In this document: piece after piece, positions 44,337 through 55,100 of the stretch
Position numbering within the stretch: position 1 is the first letter of the stretch
How the letters are laid out: the number at the start of each line of letters is the position of its first letter
Assembly: GCA_020635235.1 (NCBI GenBank)
Contig: JACKAF010000001.1
Coordinates: 1-64,000, forward strand
Length of the DNA stretch: 64,000 bases
Source of the DNA: Pseudobdellovibrionaceae bacterium
Lineage (GTDB): Bacteria; Bdellovibrionota; FAC87; UBA2466; JACKAF01
Direction: 5' to 3'
Made by a program: the position numbers and the translations under genes
Notes under the pieces: model-generated
The model's database searches: none
The model's input: only the letters and a program-made list of their open reading frames with translations
Told to the model about the DNA's origin: nothing

Positions 44337-45853
44337 GCACCCTTCTTTTATGGATGGTAACCCTACCGACATTGGCAGCCGTGTTCTGTCTCGCCGCGCC
44401 CGAACGGCTTTCTAAGTTGATCGCGCTCGGCAGCAGTCTTGCGGGACTTCTGTTGGCCGTTGTCCTGTACAACGAATTTGACGCTTCGAACGCGGCCAAC
44501 ATGCAGTTTCTCTACCTGGCGCCTTGGATCTCCCAATACCAAATTCATTTTGGGTTGGGAGTCGACGGCCTGAGTTTCCCGCTCGTTCTACTTAGCAAGT
44601 TCATGATGCCCATTGCTATCGCCGCAAGCTGGAACCAAACCCACCGGGTTCGCGCCTTTATGGCCTGTTTTCTGCTACTCGATACCGCCATGACGGGAAC
44701 TTTTCTGGCGACAGATATTTTTCTTTTCTATGTTTTCTGGGAGCTGGCGCTCATCCCGATGGTACTTATCGTTGGGGTTTGGGGAAGCAGCGAGCGCGTG
44801 TACGCCGCCATCAAGTTCTTCCTGATTACCTTTGCCGGTAGTCTGCTCATGCTTGTCGCCATTTTTTGGGTCTTTATGGCGCACCAGGAGCAATATGGAT
44901 TTTACTCCGCTGAAATTCGCTCGTTTTACTCCCTGAGCTGGAACCACAACCTAACGTACTTCGGTCTCGCGGCACCCGAGTGGATCTTCCTGGCCTTTGC
45001 GATCGCTTTCTGCATTAAGATCCCGCTCTTCCCGCTCCATACCTGGTTGCCGGACGCCCACACGCAGGCGCCCACCGGAGGGAGCATTTTGCTTGCGGCC
45101 GTCATGCTGAAGATGGGGACGTACGGAATTCTTCGCTTTTGTGTGCCGATTACACCGGACGCGTTCCACATATTTGCCCCCTACCTGGCCACTCTCGGAC
45201 TCGTAGGGATTCTTTACGGCGCCTGGGTCGCTTTCCAACAGGCGGACGTCAAAAAATTGGTGGCCTACTCTTCGGTAAGTCATGTGGGCTTTATCGTTCT
45301 GGGTATTTGCGCTATGAACCCAGAGGCGCTGACCGGTGCCATGCTCCAGATGGTAAACCACGGACTCAGCACGGGAGCGCTTTTCTTTCTCATTGGCGCA
45401 CTTTACGAACGTCGGCACTCTCGCCAGCTGAGTGATTTCGGCGGCCTGGCCAAGCAGATACCCTGGTTCGCTTTTTTTCTGGTCTTCGTATCTGCCTCCA
45501 GCATGGGTGTTCCGGGGCTCAATGGCTTTGTCGGTGAGTTTCTTATCCTGCTCGGAAGCTTCAAAGCGAATGCTATCTGGGGATGTGTCGGCGTACTGGG
45601 AGTCATATTTGCTGCCGTCTACATGCTTTGGATGCTTAGAGGCGTCCTCTGGGGACCTCTTTCCTCGGAAGAAAACAAGAAACTAACAGATCTAAATTGG
45701 CGCGAAGCCCTTTGTCTTTCGGCACTCGGAGTTTTTATCATCTGGCTGGGTGTTTACCCGAAACCGTTTATCGATAAAATGCGCGCGTCATTGGAATCCT
45801 ACTGGAAGCAGGGACCGACGGTCATAACCATGAAGGTGGATGAAAACCTATGA
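44333..45853 (+). CDS. nuoM: NADH-quinone oxidoreductase subunit M, second copy
   Basis: 506 residues. Key residues are Glu in FWELALIPMVLIVG, Lys in IKIPLFPLHTWLPDAHTQAP, Lys in MLKMGTYGIL and Glu in GFVGEFLILLG. The open frame reaches back to 44273, but ATG 44333 overlaps the nuoL stop and gives the normal NuoM start. It overlaps nuoN in ATGA. Confidence 0.96.
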   Translation: MSTLLLWMVTLPTLAAVFCLAAPERLSKLIALGSSLAGLLLAVVLYNEFDASNAANMQFLYLAPWISQYQIHFGLGVDGLSFPLVLLSKFMMPIAIAASWNQTHRVRAFMACFLLLDTAMTGTFLATDIFLFYVFWELALIPMVLIVGVWGSSERVYAAIKFFLITFAGSLLMLVAIFWVFMAHQEQYGFYSAEIRSFYSLSWNHNLTYFGLAAPEWIFLAFAIAFCIKIPLFPLHTWLPDAHTQAPTGGSILLAAVMLKMGTYGILRFCVPITPDAFHIFAPYLATLGLVGILYGAWVAFQQADVKKLVAYSSVSHVGFIVLGICAMNPEALTGAMLQMVNHGLSTGALFFLIGALYERRHSRQLSDFGGLAKQIPWFAFFLVFVSASSMGVPGLNGFVGEFLILLGSFKANAIWGCVGVLGVIFAAVYMLWMLRGVLWGPLSSEENKKLTDLNWREALCLSALGVFIIWLGVYPKPFIDKMRASLESYWKQGPTVITMKVDENL

Positions 45854-47337
45854 ACACGCTGGTCACGCAATTCTTTTTCCCGCTTAGCCCGGTACTCGCC
45901 ATCGTGGGTGGAGCCATTTTGCTGACCATACTGGAATTCTTCCCCGAAGCCCGTTTGCAGAGGGTAAAGGCGAGCGTAGCGGCGCTTGCGGCAATGCTTT
46001 CGATAGTTTTTACGCTTCTTCTCTGGGCCACCGGGAGCTTCGAAATCTCAAGCGAGGTCTTGGAAACCTCGGGCTGGTTGCTCGAATTCAAACGCACCTA
46101 CCGGCTCGATGTCTTCACTTTAGCGCTGTATTTTGGCATTGGGCTGTTTAGCACCCTTGCCATTTTTCTTGTGCACTTTCATTTCCAACACCGCAAGGGA
46201 CCGCAAGAGATATACCTACTCCTGTTATTCGTGATCTCAGGGATGCAGTTTCTCGTATCAGCCAATAGTCTCATTATTCTTTTTCTCGCGCTGGAGCTGA
46301 TGTCGCTTCCGACCTACGTACTGGTCGCGACCCACCGACGGGATCCCAAGAGTTGCGAGGCTTCTCTAAAGTATTTCCTGTTCGGGGCCTTTGCCTCGGT
46401 GCTCTTCGTTTTGGGCGCAGCGTTCTTGTACGCAAGCTACGGCACCCTGCATTTGGGACTCCTCGCCGAACGCATCCAGGTTTACCTGTCGTATGAAAAC
46501 TCTCCCTTTGAGCTCCTGGTGTTCACTTACGGGGGCCTCACCTTACTGGTTATCGCAGGCGGGTTTAAGATCGGGCTCGCCCCATTTCACATGTGGGTGC
46601 CCGACACCTACGAAGGCGCGCCTAGCGCCGTTACGGGCTTTATGGGGAGTGCCATTAAGCTCGCTGGTTTTGCGCTTTTTGTTCGGCTCATGTGGGGTAT
46701 ATTCATTCCGGTTTCTTCCCGTTGGGTACCAGTACTCAATACCTTGGCAATTATTTCCATGTTTGTAGGGAACTTGGCGGCACTCGCGCAGACAAACTTG
46801 AAGCGCATCTTCGCCTATTCGAGCGTGGCGCATGCGGGCTACCTTATATTGTGTGTTACGGCGGTGGCACCGTTTGGTCCCAATTTTGACGCCCTCTACT
46901 ATTACCTGATCACGTACGGACTGATGTTTTTGGGAGTTTTTGCAGTGATTGAGCTGCTGGAAACTCGCTACCAGAGTTCCGAACTGCACGAGCTTTCCGG
47001 AATGGGGTTCACGCACCCAGTCCTTGGAATCTGCTTATCGATATTGGTGCTTTCGGGAGCGGGCATACCGCCGACGGCTGGATTTCTCGCAAAGTATTTT
47101 GTGTTTTTGGAGGCAGTAAAAGCGGGACACACCTTCCAGGTGGTGTTAGCAGTCATCAGTAGTTTGATTGGAGCCTTCTATTACCTGAGAGTACTCGTCT
47201 ATCTCTACATGCGGGAAAACAAACGCGAAGGGATTCCCTTGCTGCGAGCGCCAACCGTATTTGTCTGCATCGTCTTCTGCGCTCTCTCGATGCTATATCT
47301 CGCAGCGGTACCTAGTTCGTTGGCCTTCGGGCCCTAG
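45850..47337 (+). CDS. nuoN: NADH-quinone oxidoreductase subunit N, second copy
   Basis: 495 residues. Conserved features are Glu in ALELMSLPTYVL, Lys in FKIGLAPFHMWVPDTYEGAP, Lys in GSAIKLAGF and Lys in FLAKYFVF. It is the last of fourteen complex I genes. Three bases after its stop lies the end of an unrelated convergent gene, so no peripheral-arm genes follow on this side. Confidence 0.95.
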   Translation: MNTLVTQFFFPLSPVLAIVGGAILLTILEFFPEARLQRVKASVAALAAMLSIVFTLLLWATGSFEISSEVLETSGWLLEFKRTYRLDVFTLALYFGIGLFSTLAIFLVHFHFQHRKGPQEIYLLLLFVISGMQFLVSANSLIILFLALELMSLPTYVLVATHRRDPKSCEASLKYFLFGAFASVLFVLGAAFLYASYGTLHLGLLAERIQVYLSYENSPFELLVFTYGGLTLLVIAGGFKIGLAPFHMWVPDTYEGAPSAVTGFMGSAIKLAGFALFVRLMWGIFIPVSSRWVPVLNTLAIISMFVGNLAALAQTNLKRIFAYSSVAHAGYLILCVTAVAPFGPNFDALYYYLITYGLMFLGVFAVIELLETRYQSSELHELSGMGFTHPVLGICLSILVLSGAGIPPTAGFLAKYFVFLEAVKAGHTFQVVLAVISSLIGAFYYLRVLVYLYMRENKREGIPLLRAPTVFVCIVFCALSMLYLAAVPSSLAFGP

Positions 47338-47340
47338 AAC

Positions 47341-48591
47341 CTAGGCGCCCAGGAGCAACGACGTCAACCCAGCGGGATTAAAGAAGCCCGATCCGGGGCA
47401 GTTGTTACCGACCATCGTCTTGATAATGTCTTTCACTTCGGCCGGGGACTTGCCTTTCAAAATCTCCTGCAATGCGTCCGGCATGCGGTGAATCGCCGCC
47501 ATAATCATCCAGGGCTCCGGCGCTCCCTTGTCGGGGTCCCAACCAATGTCTTTACTCATCAAAACTTCCACCCACTTATCGTGGAGCTTCTGGAGAGCCG
47601 TGCCTGCAGTTTCCGCTTCTTTCACATCGGCGGCCTTAAAAAAGTCGATGAAATCGCGCACCATGTCCGGCGTTCCCACGCGCATCGTAAGCGCCATCGA
47701 GGACAGCACAGCGTCTTTATTCCCATCGGGAACTTTGTCTCCAACGCGCTTGTAGCTCGCGTCTACCGGTCGGCCCGCTGCCACTCCCGTATGCGTGCCC
47801 GCATCGAGTCCCGGAATAGAAACTTGATGGCCACCCAAAGAGATTGCCTGCGCACGCATCCCGTTAATGAATTCTGCGATGCGTTCCATCTTAATATTGC
47901 TCGGATCTTCATGGCGGAAGTAATCAATAACACTCTTACGGGCGACGTCGTAGGCGGCTTTCATCTGACCCTTTAGGCCCTTTCCACCATCGGTAGCAAA
48001 GGCATCATCTAGGTCTTTGAGCGCTTTCTGCCCAGCGGCCGGAAGAAGATCGGCGTCAGTATCGCGAATGCTACCAAACACATCCTGGTGTTTTTCATCC
48101 ATCAAACGGTTGAGATCTTTAAGTGTAATAGCAGCGTTTGGATCCGCGACCTTCGTCTTGGCGAGAGAAGTGAGGGTCTCTTCCATATCAGCGCGGTATT
48201 TTTTAAGAACGACGTCCTGAAGCTCAGAGAGCTTGGAATGCTGCAGCGCCAGTTCTTGTTCCAATCTTTCGCGGGTTTTCGCGTCGGATTCTTTGCCGAT
48301 TTGTTCGCGAAGCTTACTCATCTCGGTAAGGATGGCGCTTGTCTCTTTCGAATGCGTTTCAAGATCGCCGACTGGCTTGCCATGTGTCCGCTGAACTCGA
48401 ATCAAATGTTCGTAAAATGTTTCGTAACGTTTTTGCACCTGGGCAGGGGACGTCCCTTCGCTGCCGTAACGGTGGTACGCTTTGGCAGCTGCCGCAGCAT
48501 CGTTCGGGTGCGTGAACAGGCCCGCAAAAGCGCTATTCGGAATGAGTCCAATGAGGATAAAAAGAGAAAATATTCCTAAACCGCGAAACAT
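47341..48591 (-). CDS. Exported coiled-coil protein of unknown function
   Basis: 416 residues, family not recognised. The N-terminus is a Sec signal peptide (IFSLFILIGLIPNSAFAG). Residues from about 80 to 150 are strongly charged and heptad-like (KLREQIGKESDAKTRERLEQ), predicting a coiled coil. The C-terminal half is globular, mostly helical, and ends in a short Gly/hydrophobic tail with a single cysteine (GNNCPGSGFF). The ribosome site GGGAG precedes ATG 48591. A Cys-rich small frame ends twelve bases upstream on the same strand, so the two are probably co-transcribed. The giant exported protein gene is divergent to both. Confidence 0.65.
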   Translation of the reverse strand: MFRGLGIFSLFILIGLIPNSAFAGLFTHPNDAAAAAKAYHRYGSEGTSPAQVQKRYETFYEHLIRVQRTHGKPVGDLETHSKETSAILTEMSKLREQIGKESDAKTRERLEQELALQHSKLSELQDVVLKKYRADMEETLTSLAKTKVADPNAAITLKDLNRLMDEKHQDVFGSIRDTDADLLPAAGQKALKDLDDAFATDGGKGLKGQMKAAYDVARKSVIDYFRHEDPSNIKMERIAEFINGMRAQAISLGGHQVSIPGLDAGTHTGVAAGRPVDASYKRVGDKVPDGNKDAVLSSMALTMRVGTPDMVRDFIDFFKAADVKEAETAGTALQKLHDKWVEVLMSKDIGWDPDKGAPEPWMIMAAIHRMPDALQEILKGKSPAEVKDIIKTMVGNNCPGSGFFNPAGLTSLLLGA

Positions 48592-48603
48592 CTGTTTGCT
48601 CCC

Positions 48604-48896
48604 TTACTCGTACAGCCTGGCCCAAACGCAGGCACACAAAACTTGTTTCCAACTAGGATGGGTGCAAAGCCAGTACCAAGTATTCGGGTAATTTTCCCGG
48701 GCGCGGACGGATTCAAATTTCTCAAAAATACCAGGGGCTTCTAGTTGTTCCTCCCCGGGTTTGATTGCTGATCGCGACTTCCCGTAGACAAAAAGCGTGC
48801 GTTTAGGGTTTGTACAGGCGTGGCAAGAAACGGCTTCTTTATAATGCTGAAAAAATTATGACCAATCACTCGACAAACAAGCTCAGCCAAAAACAC
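48604..48896 (-). pseudogene. Small Cys/His-rich protein, frame broken at a T-run
   Basis: The minus-strand frame open from 48855 to the stop at 48604 reads coherently: HYKEAVSCHACTNPKRTLF, later IFEKFESVRARENYPN, then WYWLCTHPSWKQVLCACVW. It has no start codon. One frame away, upstream sequence from GTG 48896 or TTG 48890 reads LAELVCRVIGHNFF up to the run of six T (forward 48850-48855). Adding one T joins the two into about 97 residues with CxxxGH and CHAC, which look like zinc-binding ligands. Either a real frameshift, an assembly error, or chance. The promoter at 48922-48950 and the 12-base spacing to the next gene favour a real gene. Confidence 0.42.
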
Positions 48897-48921
48897 ACTC
48901 GGTTCACCGAATAGCTGTTAA

Positions 48922-48950
48922 ATTACAAATACTTACGTCTCCACCCCCAA
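48922..48950 (-). promoter_or_regulatory. Probable promoter for the minus-strand exported-protein operon
   Basis: On the minus strand TTGGGG (48945-48950) and TGTAAT (48922-48927) are separated by exactly 17 bases, with five of six matches at -10. It would start transcription about 20 bases before the small Cys-rich frame. Between here and the giant gene (48951-49132) I see no other clear element. Confidence 0.45.
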
Positions 48951-49132
48951 AAGCCGTCCTTGCCGCATACGATTTGGGATCAAGGCAGGCCCAATCATAC
49001 AGCGCGTCAAAGACCGGGAATCTTAAGGGATTTACTCAAAAATTCCGATACGACACCGTGCGGCATACTCCTCGCAGGGGTATAGGCATACGGTTTTTAG
49101 CTGCCGATCTGCGAACGGCGGCCAGAGGGGAA

Positions 49133-52100
49133 ATGAATTTTAGGAGCTACATCGCGCACGCGTGCGCAGCATTGTTGCTGCTTACGACTTCTGCGCAAGC
49201 CGAGTCCTCGGGCCCGGGTAACGTGCCCCCGTCTTACGGGAGTCCGTTCTCCAATCCCGGCCACGCGGGCCCGTCCAGCCAAAGTGAGGGTGGGAAAGAT
49301 CTAGCCACGATCCTTCGCGAGCCTCTGCCTTCGCGCAACACCGAACGTGTGAAAGCCCTGAAAGATCGGATCGCTCAATTGGAGTCCGCCAAAGCGGGGC
49401 TCGACCGAGAATTCCAGATGAACCCCAACATGGGCGAGCAGGATTTGACCCGGCTCGTCGGCGACTACCAGGGCTTCATTTACCCGTCTGCGGGTAATGA
49501 AACCGCCTCCCTGGGTGACGTCATCAACCCCGGCATCAATCTCCAGACCCGGATTGGCAACCTGAAAAAGTATGCAGGCGGTACGATGCGGGACCTAATC
49601 CTGCAGTACCGGATTGAGCTCATCACGCTAGAAAAACAACGCGACATGCGCGAACGCAATGTGAACTGCGGGGGGGAAGTACAAGACGATCCCGACGGTA
49701 AAAAGCTTCTCTTTGTTGAACGCCGCGACGGAAAGACTGACTATATCAAGGGCCGTGATGACGCCCTCTTTGCACTTTTCGGCACAAGAGAAAGCGCCAA
49801 AGCACTCCGGAAAAAGTACTTGAACGACATGAGCCGTTTTCTCGGCGACGTCATCAAGAATTGTGACGCAAGTTCAAAGATGGTGGAATCCATCAAAGCG
49901 ATCTTCCCCATCCATGCTCGCCTTTTCAGGGATGTCCGCGAGGAAGACTTTAATCGAAACCTAGCCGCCCTCATCGATTCGGCCATGCTCATTCTGGACT
50001 TCGAGGACAAAGAACTCCGGAAAGGATGGGGCGATCAACTGATCTTGCGCGGAGAAGAAACCCTCGACAGATTCGCGGAAGACGCCCCCGTAGAACTCGC
50101 TCCGACTCTGAAAAAACGCCTCGCAGATATCGCCAAGAACCCGCGCCTTTCAGTCCAAAAAGATGCGCGCACGACCGTCGCTCTTTTATCTGGCTCCGAC
50201 AAAGCGCGCCAGTTCAGACAATTTCTCAATCTCGGAGAAAAGGATGTTGGCTCGCTCAGCGCTCTAACGGAAGCCGTTGGATCGAATGACCCATTCCGAT
50301 CGAACAACCCCGTGACCACCGGCCAACACTTTACCAAGCCCAGCGATATTGCCGCACGCTTACACTACGGCCACAGCCCCAAAGCCCTCGAAGCGCTGGA
50401 CTATCAGCCATCTGGAAACCGCGAAGACGCTCGCAAGCAGTTACTACGCATGCTCGAGGCAACAAAAAAGCCGGACTTTGCGGGTTTCTTTCCAACGGGC
50501 AACAAGCCTAAGGGCTTACAACCGCTGCCTGACGAAACCCGAGCGGCGTACCGCCGCGTGGTCGAAAAGGCTCTCGCACGCGTCGACGGATTCAAGCCCG
50601 AGCAACCCCATGCAACCCCTTACATTGTGCAGCTGACAGAGGAGCAAAATCTCATCACGGCAGCAAAAGAGGCCTGTGAGAACGATGTTGAGGAGAATCT
50701 TAGCAGCATCGCGGATTTTGTGGCCAAGAGCACCCAGCAGCCCCTCCCCCCTTCTGCACGCGTCCAGCTCCTGAAGTTTCCGAGATCCTACAGGGTTTTA
50801 CTCGCCGCACTCTCCAAGCAGATGGTGCGCGACTTGCGAACGGTGGAAATCGATATAAAGGATAGACAGCCGGCTTTGCGTGCCGCAATGAAAATTGAGG
50901 AACGCCAGAAGTTCCTAAACGAATTGATCTTCTCACCAAGCCTACCCAAGCTCGGTGCCCTTATCCACTCGCTGGACTGGAAGGCCGTATTTGACCTTAG
51001 CTCCACGTCGGAGGCCTATGCAGATTTTAACCCCTACCGCGAGAAACATGAAAGCCTCACACCGGGCAACAAGGATCAGCTCCGCGAAAAAATCATCACC
51101 CGCATCTTGGCGGCGATGGCGCGGGGTAAAGAATACGTCGATTCCGAGAACCCCAAAAAGACCGACTTCGCGTGCGCGGATTCTGACGTCGTGGATCTGG
51201 GCACTCTCCTGATGTCCGTAATCGACAATTGGGAAGGGACAAAGGGTTTTATCCCCGACTACCTGGACAAGTGGAAGGGCGCCACCATTGGCAACTACTC
51301 GCACGACTTTGTTGATTTCATGCAGGAGTTGAATCTTTACAACCTCGGCAAATACAAGCCTAACGATCCGGAATTGACCGCTGAAAGAGAGCGCGCGCGA
51401 CGGCGGGGTCTCTCTATGAATAGCGGCGACCGAGTTCGCTTTTTGACCCGTCACGAGCTTACCGAGGATGACAAGAAAGCTCTCGCCGCCCTAAAAAGCG
51501 GGCCATTAGGAGATCGCTTTAAGCGAGAAGACCCGACCGGCTACGCCAACTTGCACGCCCACCCGACTCGCTATGGGATTCAGGAAGCTTCGAACCTGTA
51601 TGGCAAATACAGCCCGTACAACGTGCCGGATTATGTTTCTACGTACCGGAAGAATCAGTTCAGACAAAGCAACCACCGTTTTGTGGAATCAGCCCTAAAA
51701 GTACTCGACAACCCCGTCAAGTTTGATGACCTTATTGACCGCTTTGGCGACTACTACCTGAAACGCACGGGCCAGCAACTTCACCACGCCCTTCAGGCTT
51801 CGCGAGATACTCTCAAAAAAATGCACGAGGCACTGCTGGCAGAAGAAAAGGCCGGAGTCGCGAGTGAAAAAAGAAAACGCATTGTGGCCGCCTTGATGGG
51901 TCTCGATTATAACCGGCTGACAGACGCGCAAAAAGCCGCACTCCCGTTATGGGATTTTTACGAGTACGTCCCCAAGGCCGATAAGATCACACTCCGAAGA
52001 GTGCTTCTTGAAGACAAGTATGACTTGCCAACGGAGTTCGCGTCTGCCAAAGGGCGAAGTCTCGCGCAGCTCTATGCCAAGGAACTTGAAAATGCCCCGG

Positions 52101-55100
52101 CGGATGTGTTGGCGCTTCTGCCTCATCTCCGAGCAAGTGACCTTGTGATGCTCCAAGAAATCCAGGGAAAATCGACCAAAGAAGCTTTCACCGAATTCCT
52201 AACCTCGCTCCGCGCGCCTGAGGGCCTTTCAGTTGATTCCATTCGGCGGGCAATTAAAAAGATGTATCTGCAAGTCGACCCTTGGTACCTGGAAGATCAG
52301 TTGCAGGGGCGCGCAAAAATTTACCAAGGGTTGAACGGCTACCTAAAGGAAAAGAAAGTCAACATCGCTCCGGCCATGATTGAGAATCTAAACAACTACG
52401 CCCTAGTGGGATTCGAACAACTAAAGAAGAGACTCCCGGAAGAGGAATTCCTAAAGCTCATGCGTCTGCTTGAGGACGGGATAAATAAGAACCCGACGCC
52501 CCAGTGGGCCAACTTAGTGGCCCAAACAATACTCGCTCAGCAAGACGTCGCTCTCACAGATGAAGAAATTGAGTTTCCTTCGACCTTTTTCAATCAAATT
52601 ATGGCGTCCGAGATCTCGCGCTTCCTTCTAACGGATCCCGCATTGAGGCAGAAGTTGCCGCCCGATAGGATCCGCGACTACTTGACTGCCAGAGCCCATG
52701 AAGCGGCTCGCCTGCGCAATCTCTATGAGGTCCAGGCAGCCAACGAGAATAACGAAAACAAAAGGGACACCCTGAAGGATCTGGCTAGCCGCTTTGGACA
52801 GGAAGCCAACGATCTCGATAATGAAGTCGACATCCCACACATCCAGCTCGCAAACCATTATCTCAACCATACTCCCTATTCCGGTCGCGGAATGGTCTTC
52901 GCACACAGCGACAACTTAGAAAACATGGACTCGGACACTTTCCGATCAGTAGTCACCGATCCCCACGCAATGGATCTGACTCAGCTGAAGCGCCTACAGG
53001 CAGAACTAGGTGGTGCTAAAGACGAACTTCCAAAAAAGAGTGAGGAGCGAAAAAAGGGCTCGCTTAAGTTTTTCGAAACCCTTTCTTCGAATCAGGCTGT
53101 TAATTCGACTCCGACGATCATGAATTGCTTGTCGAAGGCCAGCAAGGAGCAGCGCGACTTTAACGTGCAGGAAGTAAACGATTGCTACAAGGAACTGTAC
53201 CAGAAACTTTACGCGCTAATGCACTTTATGGGTGCGGACAGCACGACACTCAAGCACGCCTTTGTCGGCCTTTTACCGTTCGATAAACAGGTATTCGGGG
53301 GACTAAGTGACATTACGGCGCTACTTAAACCCGGTACCCGACTCCAAATCGTCGATGGAAAGGTGGTTCGCAACTCCTTGCCCGACTTCATCAAGAACAT
53401 GAGCAACGAAGACCTATTGGATCTTTCTCTGCTTCTCTACCAATACGAGTCAGGCGAGATGCCGGCCTTTTTAGCCCAGAAAAAGCTAGAAGCCCAGGCC
53501 GAAATTGATGAGATTGAACGCTCCCAAGACCGCAGACGATACATCCACACTTTGGCGCTACAACTGGGAGCGGACTTTCTCCGCTCACCCGAAAAATATA
53601 CCTTCCCTAGAGGCGTAGATCCAAAAGATGCGAGATCGCTATACGCTTATGCGACCTTTCAACTCTCACAGCTAAACAACCCCAATTTGGCCGCCGAATT
53701 CAAGCGACGAAAACAGGAAATGGTCGATGAGACTTTCTACCGGGACTACCCTCTGGCGAGAATGTTTATGTCTGATTCGCAGGAAATGAAAGACCTGCGA
53801 GCTAGCCTCAAAAAGAACAGCAAGCTGTACAACAACGGCATCACCTTCGCGGATAGAGGTTGGTTACCGAGCCGCATGCTCGCGGCCGAAATTCTCCACC
53901 GCATTGGAGAGGGCAAGTTACGTTATGAGACCAACCCGGGATCGTCTATTGGTTTAATGGATGGCCCCTTCAAGCAGAACTTTGATTGGAACCGAGTTCT
54001 AAACCCAACTTTGGAAGACCCTCCAGGAAAAAGTCTTGACCACCTACTATTCCGGGTTTTCCATCAGGAAGGTCTGCCAACCGGATCCAGGTTCAATGAA
54101 CCTTCGGCCTGGTGGAACTGGGCCGAAGAGAAGCCCGCACCCATTTTCGTGGACGGTGCACGATTCCTTCGAGTTTACGACACGTCAGGAAAGACCGCCG
54201 ATCAAGTGATCGCGGACCTTACCGCACAGGGACTCGAGAATCCTGAGTTGACGCTGTCATTGGCCAACATCGATGTGGCCGCCTGGCGCGCTTCCGGAAA
54301 AAGGGGACAGGGTCGGATCGCGCTTACCCCATCTTTTGTACCGACCTATCTACAAACAACGTTGTTGACCCGAAAGCTCAAAGACGTGGCAGCAAAAGCT
54401 GAAACGGATCCCAAAGTAGCGGAGCTTAAGGCCGAGCGCGAGAAAGAGCGGAAAAAAGCAGAAGCCAGCGCGGCAAAGACTGCGGAATTTAATGCCATTG
54501 TCAGCACAGAAATTGAGCAGCGCCAAAAGCAGCTGGCCTCGCATTTGCCGACTTTCCCGCCAAAGGCCTTGAAAGGCGCAGAATTAGACAATTGGGTTGC
54601 ACGGCTAAGCCAAGACGAAAAAGAGGCCCTGCTTCATTACGCAAACCTTCAAAGCAGAAACAAGTCCTTTCCGGAGCGTGTACCTTCTTGGGCTTCATGG
54701 GCCGTCGCACTCGAACAAAAATACCCACCGCGACTCCTTGAGCTAAAATGGGGACTCGACGAAGCCGTGCCTATCACCACCGCCAAGTACTATTCCGACA
54801 AGATCGCAGATCACAAAGTCACTTTGGCCAACGCCACAGATTCCCAGCTTGCGGCGCTGTTCCGCGCCCATAGCCTCGGAGAACTCGGGGGAGATCCGAG
54901 CCGTGACACCACCGAAGACTTGAAAAAGAGCATCCGGTTTGGACACACCGGTCCCAATGTCCGCACCTCTATCGACCAGGTCCGCGCTACGCTCTTGGAA
55001 GAACAGAGAAAGCTTCGTGAAAAAGCCAAAGACCCGCTCGCGGTCGTGGAACTCTATACCGATTTTAACTATGGCCTACCTACCGGGTACGACGCCTATC

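Noticed and set aside
48840..48845. TATAAT as promoter for the giant gene
   Set aside because: It lies inside the likely small minus-strand gene, has no -35 at suitable spacing, and would leave a leader of almost 290 bases.
48858..48914. 18-codon forward open frame
   Set aside because: No ribosome site and too short; it lies opposite the Cys-rich minus-strand frame.
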